Source: Circinella minor
Taxonomy: Eukaryota; Mucoromycota; Mucoromycetes; Mucorales; Lichtheimiaceae
Reading direction: 5' to 3'
Length of the DNA stretch: 64,000 nucleotides
Assembly (NCBI GenBank): GCA_016758965.1
Contig: JAEPRB010000001.1
Coordinates: 372,001 to 436,000, forward strand
Part shown: piece by piece, positions 13,156 to 25,998 of the stretch
How the letters are laid out: each line of letters opens with the position of its first letter
Position numbering within the stretch: position 1 is the first letter of the stretch
Program-made: the position numbers and the translations under genes
The notes under the pieces: model-generated
What the model saw: the letters and a program-made list of their open reading frames with translations, nothing else
Database searches by the model: none
Told to the model about the DNA's origin: nothing

Positions 13156-14756
13156 TTAAATGTTGGCTGCTTTAATGGCTTTAGCCAGTTTTTCCTTGGC
13201 TAATTGCTCTCCTGCCTCAGTAAATATTGGAGCCTGTTCCATGAATTCAGGTGTAAAACAGCACTCTGTTTTTTTTAGATAGAAAATAAAAGTCATTATG
13301 GGGAATTACTACTTTTACTTTATATATAATATTGTATGTTATATAAATAGTAAACTACACATCATTATTTACCTGGAAGTATATATTTATCTTGAACTTG
13401 AACACCATCAGGAAGTGCAAGTAATACCTCACCTATATATATCAAAGAGATGTTAGCTATATAACATATTACATTACATATAATTTTTTTCAGAAAAGAA
13501 AAAATATTTACCTATTAGGTCGGTATCCTCGATACATCTCAAAAATGACTGAACAACATATTCCATTGACGTTTTGGGAACAGTTTCAAAATATTGTTGT
13601 TGAAATTGATTATCGACATCTGTCATCATAGCAGTCTCACACCAAAAAGGACACACTTTTTTTTTTTTTGAAAACGAAATGAAAAAAAAAAAAAGGAATA
13701 AGATTATTTATGGGAACGAAAGGACATAATCATTAAAATAATATCAGATTTTACCAGCATTTGCTCGAATATTAGCAACACCTTGTAAACCCACTAAACT
13801 TTTTGTCCAGCCTACAATAGCATGCTTTGTTGCACAATAGGCAGCAATATTACTATCATGTATTTTAACATTGTTAGCTCAAATTACACATTTAGTATGT
13901 CTATATGCAAACTTACGGTGAGGTAATAACACCTAATAAAACATATATACAATTGTATTTTTATCTATCATTATCTTCTATAAATTTATATACTAGATAG
14001 TCTAATACAGTTGTAAATTATAGAATTTATCAATTACCAGCCACAGACGCAGTATTAATAATAATACCTCCTTTTCCACTCTTTGCCATGTGTAAAAGTG
14101 CTACCTTGTTTCCTTTTACAACACCGCCAACGTTGACTTCATGAATGTGCATATCCTCGCGATCTATAGTACAGTTCAACAATTTTTTAAAAAAAAAAAA
14201 TCATCATCAGCTTTTAAAAAAATTAATTTTTCTCATAATAGAAATTGTAAAATAACTACGTACCATCAAGTGGTGTAAATAAGCCTCCCGAGTAACGACC
14301 AGCAATACCAGCATTCAATATAGCAATCTGTCATTATTTAATACTCTTTCATAATAAATATTTTACTCATTTCTAGGAATTTAAAGCTTTTGAAACATTA
14401 CATCAACACCGCCAAATGTTTTTTCCGCCAATGCGAAAAGAGCAATGCTATCCTTATATTTTGTCACATCTGTATGAAGGTATATGGCAACTTGTCTACC
14501 AGCTCTTTTTTTATTTACCAACAAAAAAAAAAAACAATTCGTCAGTTTCATTACATTTTCAAATTACCATATTTACGTTCTTTCTCATACAATATTACCT
14601 GTCATTAAATTCTTTTACAGCAGCTTCACCTTCCTTCTCAAGCAAATCACCAATGACGACATAAGATCCTCGCTCAACAAGTGCTTTTGCAACATTATAA
14701 CCAATGCCACGACTTGCACCTGTAATAACTGCGACTTTTGAAGTATAAGAATCCAT
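13156..14756 (-). CDS. HPGD-like short-chain dehydrogenase, paralogue 3
   Basis: Third SDR paralogue. Exons: 14756-14599, 14504-14402, 14327-14264, 14163-14038, 13932-13917, 13852-13755, 13655-13512, 13432-13373, 13265-13156. They close to 292 residues. Seen: TGASRGIG at 12-19, NAG after the fourth strand, Ser148, Tyr161 and Lys165 (YCATK). Exon 2 is 103 bases as in the other two copies. The start MDSYTSKVAV is preferred over an in-frame upstream Met whose preceding peptide is hydrophobic and not conserved. A 16-base microexon (13932-13917) supplies GVITSP at the site where paralogue 1 has its 14-base microexon. The substrate is unknown. Confidence 0.87.
13917..13932 (-). other. 16-nt microexon of SDR paralogue 3
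   Basis: Minus-strand GTGTTATTACCTCACC between TTATTAG and GTAAGT. It enters in phase 1 and leaves in phase 2, matching both flanking exons, and sits between the conserved TASVAG and the catalytic YxxxK exon. Confidence 0.75.
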
Positions 14757-16112
14757 TGTATAAGTAATAATAGTAACGAGGGTTAAGAACAAAAAAATAC
14801 CAAATTATTATTTTTTTTCGAGCATCTAATATATATATGAATGTACGTAAGTTTTTTGTATGGAGTCGGAAAAAACAGGGGATGGTAATTCTTGCTTGAC
14901 TTACTTATTTTTTTTGGACTACTTAAAAGGTGAAATGTTGCTTTTCTCCAGGAATAATATGATTGTATATAATATTCGTAGATAAATGAAACATTATGGT
15001 AGTTTTCTGAGTGTAAAAATAATGACCATTATGAATAACCACTACATGAAATTTATGCCCGTCAGGAACGCTACGTAGTCAAACAAAGTGTTTAGGTATA
15101 TTCAACGAAAATAATGAATTAACTTCTTATATACTAATGACTCATTCTACTTTAGGAAGCGATAAATGGCCTTGTCAATCTTGTATTTGAAGAAAGGTAT
15201 TAAGAATAAGGTGCCAAAGTAACATAACACAAAATAGCCTTCCGAATCTCGTATGATGGTGATAGTGAATTAACGTCAGTAAAACTGAACACATATATAC
15301 ATAGTTCAATTTTCCAATTATCGTAATGTGTATTAACATATTATAAGTAGAATTCAATTCACTAAAAAGAATAAATATATACTGCTCACAAAATAAAACA
15401 GATCAATGGTTCTTGTTATCGGTTACACTGACTTGGTTTAGTTCTCTTTTTTTTACAGAAAAAGGAAAATATGACAGCATTATTATACAAATTTGATACA
15501 TAGAGGAAGGTAATCTATTTTTTAATACATATGATAATAAAATTAATCAGAGTAAAGAAACAAAGCAAAGAGAAGAGAAAATATAAATAAACCGTCTATT
15601 TTAATAATTCGTTTTTGTATAAAATGGTGAGCAATAATTTATCAAGTAAGATTGTTATCAGAAAGCAAGTATTACAAAAGCTTCAAAGTAGTTGCTGGTA
15701 TATATAAACTAAGCTTTTCTCAATCATGAGTCAAAATCAGCTCAAATTTCCAGGTTTCATATTTTCAGAGCGAGACTCTAAACACTGAAAATCCCTGTGC
15801 TTATTATTCACTTTTTTCTATATATTGCTAGAGACGAGAATTCCAGTACTATTACTTAGCGTAGTTGCCATAGCAACAGCAGAGCTTCATTTATATTATA
15901 AGATTTTTGACAGGTATAATAAAGTAGTATCATATAATATTCTAATCCGTGTGCGACTCTTATTTCATATTTTGCATAAACAGAAACGATATATCATACA
16001 CGCACGTATGAATAGCAAAATGATTAAAAAGCGGAGTTACTGCTGAACGTTTTACTTATCACGCGTTCCCATACCAAGTTTTTAGGTGTATCCCATTTTC
16101 ATATACAACGAA
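14757..16112. promoter_or_regulatory. intergenic and upstream region of PARN
   Basis: AT-rich DNA between divergent SDR paralogue 3 and PARN. It holds one clear palindromic factor site, reported separately at 15864-15877. The open frame at 15825-16046 begins outside any recognisable protein and is not called. Confidence 0.5.
15864..15877. promoter_or_regulatory. X-box, candidate RFX/Crt1 binding site
   Basis: GTTGCCATAGCAAC is an inverted GTTGCC/AGCAAC pair with a two-base spacer, which fits the RFX-family X-box consensus (GTNRCC, 0-3 bases, RGYAAC). It lies about 236 bases upstream of the PARN start codon. The regulatory role is inferred. Confidence 0.55.
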
Positions 16113-16620
16113 ATGGAGATCCCACGTCAACAGTTTCAATCGAAACTACCGATCATTAAAGAAGCTATTGATGAATGTGATTTTATAGCCATTGATACCG
16201 AATTATCAGGTAAAAACAAATCCAATAGAATATACGATCTAATATTATAGTATTTCATTAAACTAATAATAATAATAACAAGGTTTACATCGACCGGGAG
16301 GAAGTAAACGACTTGATACTTTGGCGAATCGCTACACCGAGTATAAAGAAGCTACAGAACGTTTTCTGATTATACAATTTGGCATGTGTACATTTACTTG
16401 GGATGAAAAGGGCGGTCGTTATATGGCAAAACCTTTCAACTTTTATATTTTTCCAACAAGCATGACAGGAAAAATTCAACCCAATCGTATCTTTATGACT
16501 CAAGCTCAAGCTTTTGACTTTTTAGCAAAACAGTCATTTGATTTTAATAGAGTAGGTTATTGTATCTTATATTAACAAGAGTTATACACGAATTATAATG
16601 ACTCACAAACTGGTTGGATG

Positions 16621-16653
<33 letters not shown>

Positions 16654-18636
16654 AATGTGTTTTTATAGTGGGTATATCAAGGTATCCCATACCTTACTGT
16701 CACCGAAGAAAAAGAATATATTGCAGAAGCAGAAAGAAAGTTGAATGATGACTTACCAGAGATTCGTATCGATGAAAAGGAAAAACAATTTGTTGAAAAT
16801 GCAAAGTAAGTAGCCGTGAAAAAGATTATAGCAATAACAAGGGTAACTCATCCATTTATTTATTTATATGAAGGGAAAAGATCAAAAAGTGGGTAGAAGA
16901 TCCGAAGGAATCCCTTGATCCAGATGGTGTAAATATTGATACTCGAAATGCATATCAAAGACGTTTAATCTATCAAGAAGTCAGAAAAAGGTAAAGTATC
17001 TTCAGAAAAAAAAAAAAAAAAAAAAAGTACGCTAAAAGCAATCTTGTAATAAATATTAGTTTTCCAAATCTTACAGCCGAAGGTCGATCAGGATTTATTC
17101 GTGTAGTGAAATTTAATGAAAAACAACGCAAGAAACGCATCAAAGAGCAACAAAGCCGAATAAAGGTAATTGGATTATAAAGGAGAAGAATATATTCTAT
17201 AATAATAACATGATGGATTTTTAACTTTAAATTTCAATTTTTTCAAGAAAGATTGTGAAGATGCGGTTGGATTCAGAAAGGTTATTGATATGATTTCAGC
17301 TTCACGCAAAGTAGTTGTGGGACATAATATGTTACTTGATATATGTCATGTTATTTCACAATTTATTCAACCCTTACCAGAAGATGTTCAAGAATTTAAA
17401 AAGTTGGCTAATCAAATATTTCCACAGTAAGCAATATAAAGAAAATGGAAAGAAAACAGTGTGTGTATCTATGCTCAAAAGAAAGAGATATACTGATAAA
17501 AAAGACACCTTGCTGTATATTTATAGTATGATCGATACCAAATATTTAACTCTTACGTCTCCTGATTTGCAGGTACGTTATATAATATAAACAATAGAAA
17601 AACTTTTTTTTTCTTTTTGATGGGATTGGAATAGTCATAGTTTAAAATTGAATGATTTATATAGGTGGAAATAGGTTCAGGTACTGCCTTGGAAAATTTA
17701 CGCTTTGAGACTAACCAAGAAAAGTTCAAGAACCCTTATGTTGGTAAGAAAAAAAACTATATATTTTTATTTATATTGGTGACAAAAATAGCTATTGTCT
17801 TGGTTTTTAACACTCACATTATATGTAGATATGAGCATTGAATTTCCACGATATCTCCATGACAAAGAACATGAAGCTGGTTATGATGCATATATTACTG
17901 GGCTGGTTCTTTTGAAATTACATTCATATCTTGGTAAGTGTTATATTATTATACATAACTTTTTTGTAATAAAAATCTGACACATGTACAAATATAAGAA
18001 ATTCAAGCAAATCCACCACCTCCAGAAGAACCTGAGGAAGAAGAAAAGGAAGAGGAAGAAGAAGAAGAAATACCTGAAGAAGAGCAAAAACATCGAGGCA
18101 ATACAGATGGGTGGGATATATCAGATGATGAAGAAGGGGAAGATGCTGCTTGGCTTGAAAGTGAAGAAGAAGATCAGATAAACCAAGATGATGACGAAGA
18201 AGACATATATAACTATGGATCTACACGGTATCCAATTCTTGATGAAAATGGAAAACCAACATCTATCATTGCAGATTATATTAATAAAGTGGTCATGGTC
18301 CGAACTGCTTATGTGTGCTTTAATTTCACCGATCCAGAGACCATTGATTCCACAGGTGATGCATTTCATATTATCAATACTGCTAGAAACCCTCTTCCTT
18401 CTCCCAGTGTATTACTTGACTTGTTTTCCGAGTTTGGTAAATGTATCATTGATACACCGAACAAAAATGTTGAGGAAAATGCTTATGAAACATTTGTTGT
18501 GTTTGAAAACTTAAAAGGTGAAGCAAATGCAATCAAACAAAAAATGGCAGAAAAACTCACAGCCCAACAAGAGGATATTCAAATTCAAACCATTGCAGAA
18601 TATTCAGAAAAGTTATTATTAAAGAACAACAAATAA
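16113..18636 (+). CDS. PARN: PARN poly(A)-specific ribonuclease
   Basis: DEDDh-type 3' exonuclease that shortens poly(A) tails and matures small RNAs. Exons: 16113-16209, 16283-16551, 16669-16805, 16874-16990, 17060-17165, 17248-17426, 17527-17572, 17665-17743, 17829-17933, 17999-18636, giving 590 residues. Seen: catalytic Asp28 and Glu30 in IDTELSG, the same numbers as human PARN; Asp273 in GHNMLLDICH; His358 and Asp363 in KEHEAGYDAY. The R3H-like insertion falls at about residues 150-235. The start (MEIPRQQF) aligns with human MEIIRSNF. Odd: between nuclease and RRM-like domains there is a long Glu/Asp-rich insertion (about 388-455) not expected in animal PARN. It ends 81 bases from the convergent GH3 gene. 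Confidence 0.95.
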
Positions 18637-18717
18637 AAATTAAGATGAACATTAAAATGGTTGCCATGATAATAATAGTAATAGTAATCATTATAGTAAT
18701 AATAAAGACACTATTGT

Positions 18718-20704
18718 CTAGATACGGATTTCAAAATCAAATTCTTGATCACCAATAAGTACCTTAACAGGGCCAGGATCAATGGTGCCTCGGGGAGTAT
18801 TATCGAGACCAGTGTAACGGAACATGTCTGCTCCAACTTCAAATTCAACTGTCTTGGATTCACCGACTGTTAATTGGATCTTTTCAAAGCCCTTGAGTAA
18901 TTTAGCAGGTGGAGTGATTAATCGTACTGGTTGGTGGATATACATCAGCACAGTTTCCGAACCATCATATGGACCTTCGTTGGTGACTTGAACTGAGACT
19001 GTACGAGTCTTTCCAGGTTCCAAAATGGCGCTAACATTTTCTTCTTGAGTAAGTGAAATATTACCATAGGTGAACTTGCTGTAGCTCAAACCATGGCCGA
19101 ATTCATAAAGTGGATCCCAGACATCATTGGCTTGACGCCAGTAATTCACATTCATATCACCGCTATTCTTGGGATAGGTATATGGTAAACGACCCGATGG
19201 ATTTACTTTGCCAAATAATATTTCACCAATAGCATGACCACCCCAAGGACCTGGTAAATATGCTTGCACAAGTGCATCCGAATCATCGACAATGGATTGT
19301 AAAACCCGTGGGCGACCTTCAACGACTACTGAAACAATAGGTTTGCCTGTATTTGCGAGTTTCTTGACATAACTCATTTGACCTTCTGGAAGTCGGATAT
19401 CGTGAATATTGCCTGGTAACTCTGCATACGTGCGTTCGCCAATGCCCACCACAATTACATCATAATCGTCTGCTGAAGTCATGATTGCATTCATATTAAT
19501 ATCATTACCCTCAACATCAAATGAAGGCATATAATCAACAGTTGTTCCTTCTGGTGCAGCACTTCGAATACCATTATAAATTGTCGTGCCATTGGAATAA
19601 AATTGTTCATCACTAGCATTTCCTTGCCATCCATCATCCGTAGCACCTTGCCAATAAATTGTCCAACCACCAGCAAGATGAGACAATGTATCTACTGTAG
19701 GTCCAACCACCAATACTCGTTTAGTTTTTTCTTTATTCAATGGCAACACATTATTTTCATTTTTGAGCAAAGTAATGGAATCACGTGCAACTTCTCTCGC
19801 CAATTCAACATCTTCAGGTAGCCCGATTTCCAAACTGGGATCTACTTTCCAACCTTCTGGTTCAAGTAACCCCAAATCCTTTTTCAATTGCAGTAAACGA
19901 CCTGCTGATTCATCCACACGGGATACATCAATGACATTATCAAGGACCAGTTGTTTGAGTTCGTCGAAAAAGATAACATCGGTAGGTACCATTGACATAT
20001 CAACACTGGTACTATTAATAGATAGCCGCACAGCATCACGATGAGAGGCAGCTATTTTGTGTGTTGTGTACAAATTGGCAATTTCGGCCCAATCTGTGAC
20101 CAACATACCCTTGAATTTTAATTGTTCGCGTAAAAGTTCTTGCAAGTAGTAATGTGATGCAACTACAGGTTCTCCGTTAACATCAATGTAGCTTTCCATA
20201 GTTGTGGCTACACCTGCATCAACTGCCTCTTGGAAACCAGGCATAAAATAATCATGGATTGTGCGATCAGAGACAATAGTTGAGTCTCGATCTTGACCTG
20301 AGTGTGGAGCACCATAAGCAATAAAGTGTTTCATGGTAGCGGCCACTTTTGTTCGATCGGATTTGTATTTTCCTTGATAACCGCGAATCGCAGCAGCACC
20401 CATAATACCAGACATGTAAGGATCTTCACCAAAATTTTCATAAACACGGGCCCATTGTTTGTTGGTAGGAATATCCAATACTGGAGCAAACGTCCTAATT
20501 TTTTTGTTATTTAATTAGATATTGTTAATTACCATTTTTTTTAGCTACAAAATTACACGGTACACTTTGTCTAAACTATATGTTGAATGTCTTACCAGTG
20601 AACGTTAGCAGCACGAGTTTCTCTAGCTGTTACCACAGCGGTCTCATATGCGAGTTTGGGATTGAAACTTGCACCAATATTAATGCCATGACCAAAAATA
20701 GTTG
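18718..20704 (-). CDS. GH3 beta-glucosidase-like, 5' end missing
   Basis: Glycoside hydrolase family 3 enzyme, probably a secreted beta-glucosidase. Two exons are visible: 20704-20596 (FGHGINIGASFNP...) and 20494-18718. Seen: the GH3 N-terminal domain from the ATIF segment onward; KHFIAYG and DRDST; the nucleophile region LVTDWAEI with the Asp codon near 20092; the second domain with KNENNVLPLNK; and a fibronectin III-like C-terminus. A GH3 protein should have roughly 100-200 further residues upstream, including a signal peptide, and none can be found before the divergent RRP3 gene at 22003. The first visible exon has a proper acceptor (TAG), but the intron runs straight into A48/T48 homopolymers. 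The copy is either 5'-truncated or broken by assembly. Confidence 0.85.
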
Positions 20705-20708
20705 CTAT

Positions 20709-20825
<117 letters not shown>

Positions 20826-22002
20826 TCAGAAATCTTAAAATATAAGCACGATAAATCTTAATATGCAGCCAACAAATACAATAAAAAAAAAAAAGCAAAA
20901 GTCATTTTTTAACTGAATTTCATTTATTATCAAAAAAGCGAAATACTTTTTCTAAATGTGGTGAATGGAGGTGATGATCTTCAGTTAAAGTGTTGTGTGT
21001 GGTTCTATTGAAGCGAACAAAATAGTAATAGCAACTATTGAATATTCTATTTAAAGTTGTCATATTGAATGGGAATTAAAAAATTACTGTTGTTACATCC
21101 ATAAAGTAATCAGCAAAAAGGAATCAGTAAATGACAGTCGTATTAAATGGAAGAAAGAAAAGTACTGTTGTTACATCTGTAAAAGTAAATAGTTGCTGCT
21201 TGCTGGGTTATCCAAAAAAAAAAACATTTCAGTGAAATATTCTTTGTGCTTATTATGTTAGAAAGATGATGGTATGATCAGCTTTCCATTGATGAAGAGA
21301 GTTTTTGGTCAATAATTATTTTGGTTAATATGCATTACATAGTGACTATTATTATCTTATTTTTATTAATATACATATAGAGTAAAATGATATATCACTA
21401 CGTAATATCCCCCCAGTAATTAAAAGAACAGATAAAGAATTGTAAGTAAATAATAAAGTTGTTTTCTTTTATATCAAGTGTATCATGTCAATGTTGTTCT
21501 ATATGATATTTTTAACTCATACCGAATATGCTTATAAAAAATTTAGAGTTAATAAAGATGGGAGAGTATATAATAAATTCTACCTGTCAGGAAGTAGTTG
21601 TTTTTAAAAGAAAGTTAGAAATAATTCTTATAGTTATCAACATACATTAAAAATAATATACATTTAATCTTGTTAATTGATTGCTTGAGTAGACATTTTT
21701 TTAAGTAGGCTATGTAGGTAATATCTTTTCTCCTACATTTTACATATATTTAAAAATATATATAATTAGTATATAAGTTACAATATTCTAGTACATTAAA
21801 CTTACAGTTGATAAGAAAACTTAGTTGATTTTCGAAAAAATAATGCAAATAAAAAAAAAAAATCTTTTTTCAAAATAAGCTTTACCAAATAAGGAAACTT
21901 AAAACTTTTTTTTTTTTTTATTTCTGGTTCCTCTTTTTTTTTTTACGATCTATTTGTTTTTTCGATCTTAACTAAATCAAAAAAAAAAAAGAAGAAAAAA
22001 AC
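20826..22002. other. intergenic region where the GH3 5' end should lie
   Basis: No GH3-like coding sequence found on the minus strand. A 14-base direct repeat ACTGTTGTTACATC occurs near 21089 and 21163. T- and A-rich tracts at 21840-22000 precede the RRP3 start. Confidence 0.55.
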
Positions 22003-23674
22003 ATGCCTGAAGCTGCACCTGCACCTGCTCCTTCTTCCATTGATATGGAAGCTTTATCACAAAAGAAACCTGAAGATACTACTTTTTCGGAATTGGTAAA
22101 AAAAAAAAAAATAGTTTATTATTTAGGAGAAAAGGGATTAATTTTAATTAATTTTATTGATCTTTTAATTATAAATTGAAATGTTTTTTTTTTATATATA
22201 TTAGGGTATTATTCCACAATTGAGTGAAGCATGTGAAAAATTAAAATTCAAACATCCTACCGAGATTCAAAAAGAATCTATTCCATGGGCATTAGAAGGT
22301 CGAGATATTATTGGTTTGGCTCAAACAGGTTCTGGTAAAACAGCAGCATTTGCTTTACCTATTATTCAAAAACTTTGGGATAATCCTCAAGCTTTTTTTG
22401 CTTGTGTTATGGCACCTACCAGGTATAATATATATACAACTAATTTACTCGCAAAAAAAAAAAAAAAAAAAACAAAAACAAAAAATGTATCTAAACTATA
22501 TATCTCTCCTTTACTTAGAGAATTAGCTTATCAAATTGCAGAAACTTTTGAAGCTTTAGGTTCTATTATTGGTGTTCGATGTGCTGTCGTTGTAGGTGGT
22601 ATGGATATGATGACACAATCTATTGCACTTTCTAAACGTCCTCATATCATTGTTTGTACACCTGGTCGTCTTCAAGATCATCTTGAAAATACCAAAGGAT
22701 TTAATTTACGCACTTTAAAATATTTGGTCATGGATGAAGCCGATCGATTATTAGATATGGATTTTGGACCCAAGATTGATCAAATTTTAAAAGTGATTCC
22801 AAGAGAACGAAATACCTTTTTATTTTCAGCTACCATGACAACAAAAGTAGCTAAATTACAACGGGCTAGTTTGTCAAAACCTGTCAAAGTGGAAGTCGCT
22901 ACTAAATATTCTACTGTCAAGTCTTTGTTACAATATTATATGTTTTTCCCATTGGCTCAAAAGGATTGGTATTTGGTTTATTTATTAAATGAATTGGCCG
23001 GTAATTCAACCATTATTTTTACACGTACTTGTAATGATACACAAAAAATTGCTTATATGTTAAGAAATTTGGGTATGGGTGCTGTATGTTTACATGGTCA
23101 AATGCAACAAAAACAACGTCTGGGTGCATTGAATCATTTCAAGGCTGGTTCAAAGAATATTCTTGTTGCTACTGATGTTGCTAGCAGGTAATTGAAATTT
23201 TTTTTTTTAGGAATTGGGATAATATACACTGATCTTTTTTTTTTTTACTCATCCTTCTTTTTTTTATTATTATTTAGAGGTCTTGATATTCCTTCTGTTG
23301 ATATTGTCATTAATTATGATGCTCCAATTTCTTCTAAAGATTATATCCATCGTGTCGGTCGTACAGCACGTGCAGGTCGATCAGGCAAATCGATTACTTT
23401 TGTTACTCAATATGATGTCGAATTGATTCAACGTATTGAAAAGGATTTGGGTCGTAAATTGGATGAATTCCCTAATGTAGATAAAAATGATGTCATGTTA
23501 CTTCAAGAACGTGTCAGTGATGCTCAACGTATGGCAACTTTAGAAATGAAGGAAAAAGGTGGACCAAGAGGTTCCAAACGTGGAAGAAGGGATGGCGATG
23601 ATGATGGTGCTGATCGTGAAGAAAAAATTGGTTTACCAGTAAAAAAAGGAAAGAGAGGTGGTAATAGACGATAA
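22003..23674 (+). CDS. RRP3: Rrp3/DDX47 DEAD-box RNA helicase
   Basis: Nucleolar ATP-dependent RNA helicase of small-subunit rRNA processing. Exons: 22003-22095, 22205-22422, 22519-23187, 23278-23674, giving 458 residues. Seen: Q motif region ([13 protein letters not shown]), motif I AQTGSGKT 70-77, PTRELA 102-107 across an intron, DEAD 176-179, SAT 207-209, [11 protein letters not shown] 351-361, and a basic Gly/Arg/Lys tail. [20 protein letters not shown] and the LQYYMFFPL segment are typical of the Rrp3 branch rather than other DEAD-box proteins. The first exon encodes a short Ala/Pro-rich leader beginning MPEAAPAP. Long runs of A and T flank the start. Confidence 0.95.
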
Positions 23675-23942
23675 AATATATACATTCCCCACCACTCTAC
23701 TACAACATCTCCACCTATATTTTTTTTTTTTTTTGCTCTCTTTTATTATTAATTGCTTTCATCTCTCTTACTTTTACACATACATTTTTATATTTTTTTG
23801 TAAATATATATATACTTTTTTTTTAAGAAAAAAAAAATTTCATTATTAATTGCATCACTTATCCATAAATCAATAAAACAAAATAAAACAGAAGCGTATA
23901 ATTAAAATAATGTTATATATTTACATGAAAGGTTGACAGATT

Positions 23943-25513
23943 TTATGAAGGAGGAGGAGGTAAACAAAAAACAGCGGATGGTTGTACAGGTGATAATATA
24001 CCAAGACTAATAAGTAATTGTAAAAAACTTAAGAATGTAAATAAAAGCATAATTGTACTATATAAAAATTCAAGTCGATTGGTTTTCATAAAATCCCATA
24101 TTTCTCGTAAAAACGATCGTGTTGTATGACGATCATAACTACGTCGAAGTGCTCGTAATGTATTACGAGTAGAAATACTTCGTTTTCTAATACAACCAGA
24201 ATATATTTTTGCTTCATAGCTATAATAATCATAAGACACATCATCATATTAGTATAAGTATTATTATTTTACTTTTTGATTGATATAGACACACAACCAC
24301 ACATAAATAAAAACTAAATAAATAACCTATAAGCTTCTGAGATAATATGATCGTTCCAAAATAACCAATCAATACGAAGGTGTTCTGGAATAATACCAGT
24401 GGCAAGTGCAACATCAAAAGATTGCTTATTAGGTATTAATCGAGCCAGTTTAATTAATGTATCGGCATGATACCCTCTAAAGATAGAATCAGGTGGAAAA
24501 TTAAAATCACGATAACGTAAATCCTGAAAAGAAATGATTTGAATATCAACACTTTTTCTTGAACAATACGTTCGAATGCCTCCATCGGGTATTAAACATG
24601 GAATAGGTCGTATACTAAATCCGGCACATTCTAATTGATATAAACAAGGAATATCTGTAATAAGATCTTCAGGTTCTTGACAATCATGTGTATGATTTGT
24701 AGGTAAAAGAAGTGTGGGTACTTGATAATGATTATCACAATCCCAACTAAAAGCACCATGGAATTCACCAAACTATATACAATCATGTATGATTTTGGGA
24801 GGAAGGGGGGTTAGTTCAAAAACAATTATTTATATGTATCCGATGTTTTCTTTTTTTTTTTATATATATATAAACTGCTCTATGATTATATATATATATA
24901 TATATATATTTTATACCATATAAGTAGCAATTTCTGCAAAATAATCAAGAGCTAAATAAGCACGTGGGGAATAGTGTGCAACATTGGAAAGTACAAGCAT
25001 CATTTGATAAACAGTATCAAAAGGCGCAATAGGTCTTTTTGAATTAACATGAAGTTGATTATAAATAAGCTCAAAAAGTGGATCTAATGGAAATTGAGTC
25101 ATATCACCGGCTAATCGTATAGGTTGTTGTCGTCGTTTATGATTATTATTATCTTGCATGGATGCACATTGTATCAAATCATCATAATTGGTTATTTCAA
25201 AACATGAATCATCCAACTTATTAGGTTCAAAGCCATCATGCGTAGGATCGTTTTTCGTCGTAGTAGAAGAAGGAAATGTTTTTTCGTATACTTTGTGATG
25301 TCGAGCAGCAATATAGCGTAAATCTTCTAAAACATCATTAAATTCTTGTTCACGTTGATCACATAATACATGAATCGACGATCGACAGCTTGTTTTAATA
25401 GCAGAAGGTGAAATTGCCAAGTTATAAGAAAGAACATTGGGATGAAAATAGAGGACAGATTTTCGACATGTATGGTTAAGTTTTCCAATAGCTATTGAAT
25501 TTGTAAAAATCAT
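23943..25513 (-). CDS. unrecognised protein with C-terminal membrane anchor
   Basis: Three exons, 25513-24917, 24772-24327 and 24219-23943, close in frame to 439 residues. I do not recognise a family with confidence. Seen: a helical N-terminal part with REQEFNDVLEDLRYIAARH, a central part with AHYSPRAYLALDYFAEIATY, a Cys-containing segment (FGEFHGAFSWDCDNHY, then LYQLECAGFSIRPIPC), a stretch KLARLIPNKQSFDVALATGI, then a basic region (RKRSISTRNTLRALRRSY) and one strong hydrophobic helix near residues 405-428 (IMLLFTFLSFLQLLISLG) before a Pro-rich end. The order recalls plant DUF247 proteins, but no motif proves it. It is convergent with RRP3, 268 bases apart. Confidence 0.75.
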
Positions 25514-25998
25514 TTATCGTTTAAAATAAAGAAGAAGAAGAAGAAGAAGAAGAGTATGTGGGTGAGAAAAATAGTAAGAGAGAGAGAGAAAGAGAGAAAG
25601 AACTGTTGGGGGGTTGATATGAGCTTGTAAATTGAAATCAATCATTAACTCAAAAAAAGTAGTAAATCTAACACTGCGCCTCAAAGTTTTACGAATTATG
25701 TTAGTGATTTTCGTTTGTAATACCTACCCTTTTTTTTTTTTTTTTGCAATGATATACAGAGAATTATTTGTTCAAAGTTACTTTTGTCATCTGACTGATG
25801 TATTACCTAATAAATATTATTTTATACTAACGAGAGTTGCGTCAGTTAAATTTATCAAACAATAATTGTATAATATGAACAATCATTAAAATTTATCTCA
25901 ATAATTATGCATCTACTACTAAACTATTATACATAAATCATATTTGTAACTTATGTGATACAAGCTATTACTTTGAATTACGTAATTATAAGAATATA
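25514..25998. other. short intergenic region with GAA/GA microsatellites
   Basis: Contains AAG-type repeats near 25531-25552 and GA repeats near 25577-25600, upstream of the gene ending at 23943 and downstream of the TPR/F-box gene. Nothing else seen. Confidence 0.5.

Noticed and set aside
15825..16046. Open frame just upstream of PARN
   Set aside because: Begins within the putative leader, crosses stops in the PARN frame and shows no family motif; the X-box lies inside it.
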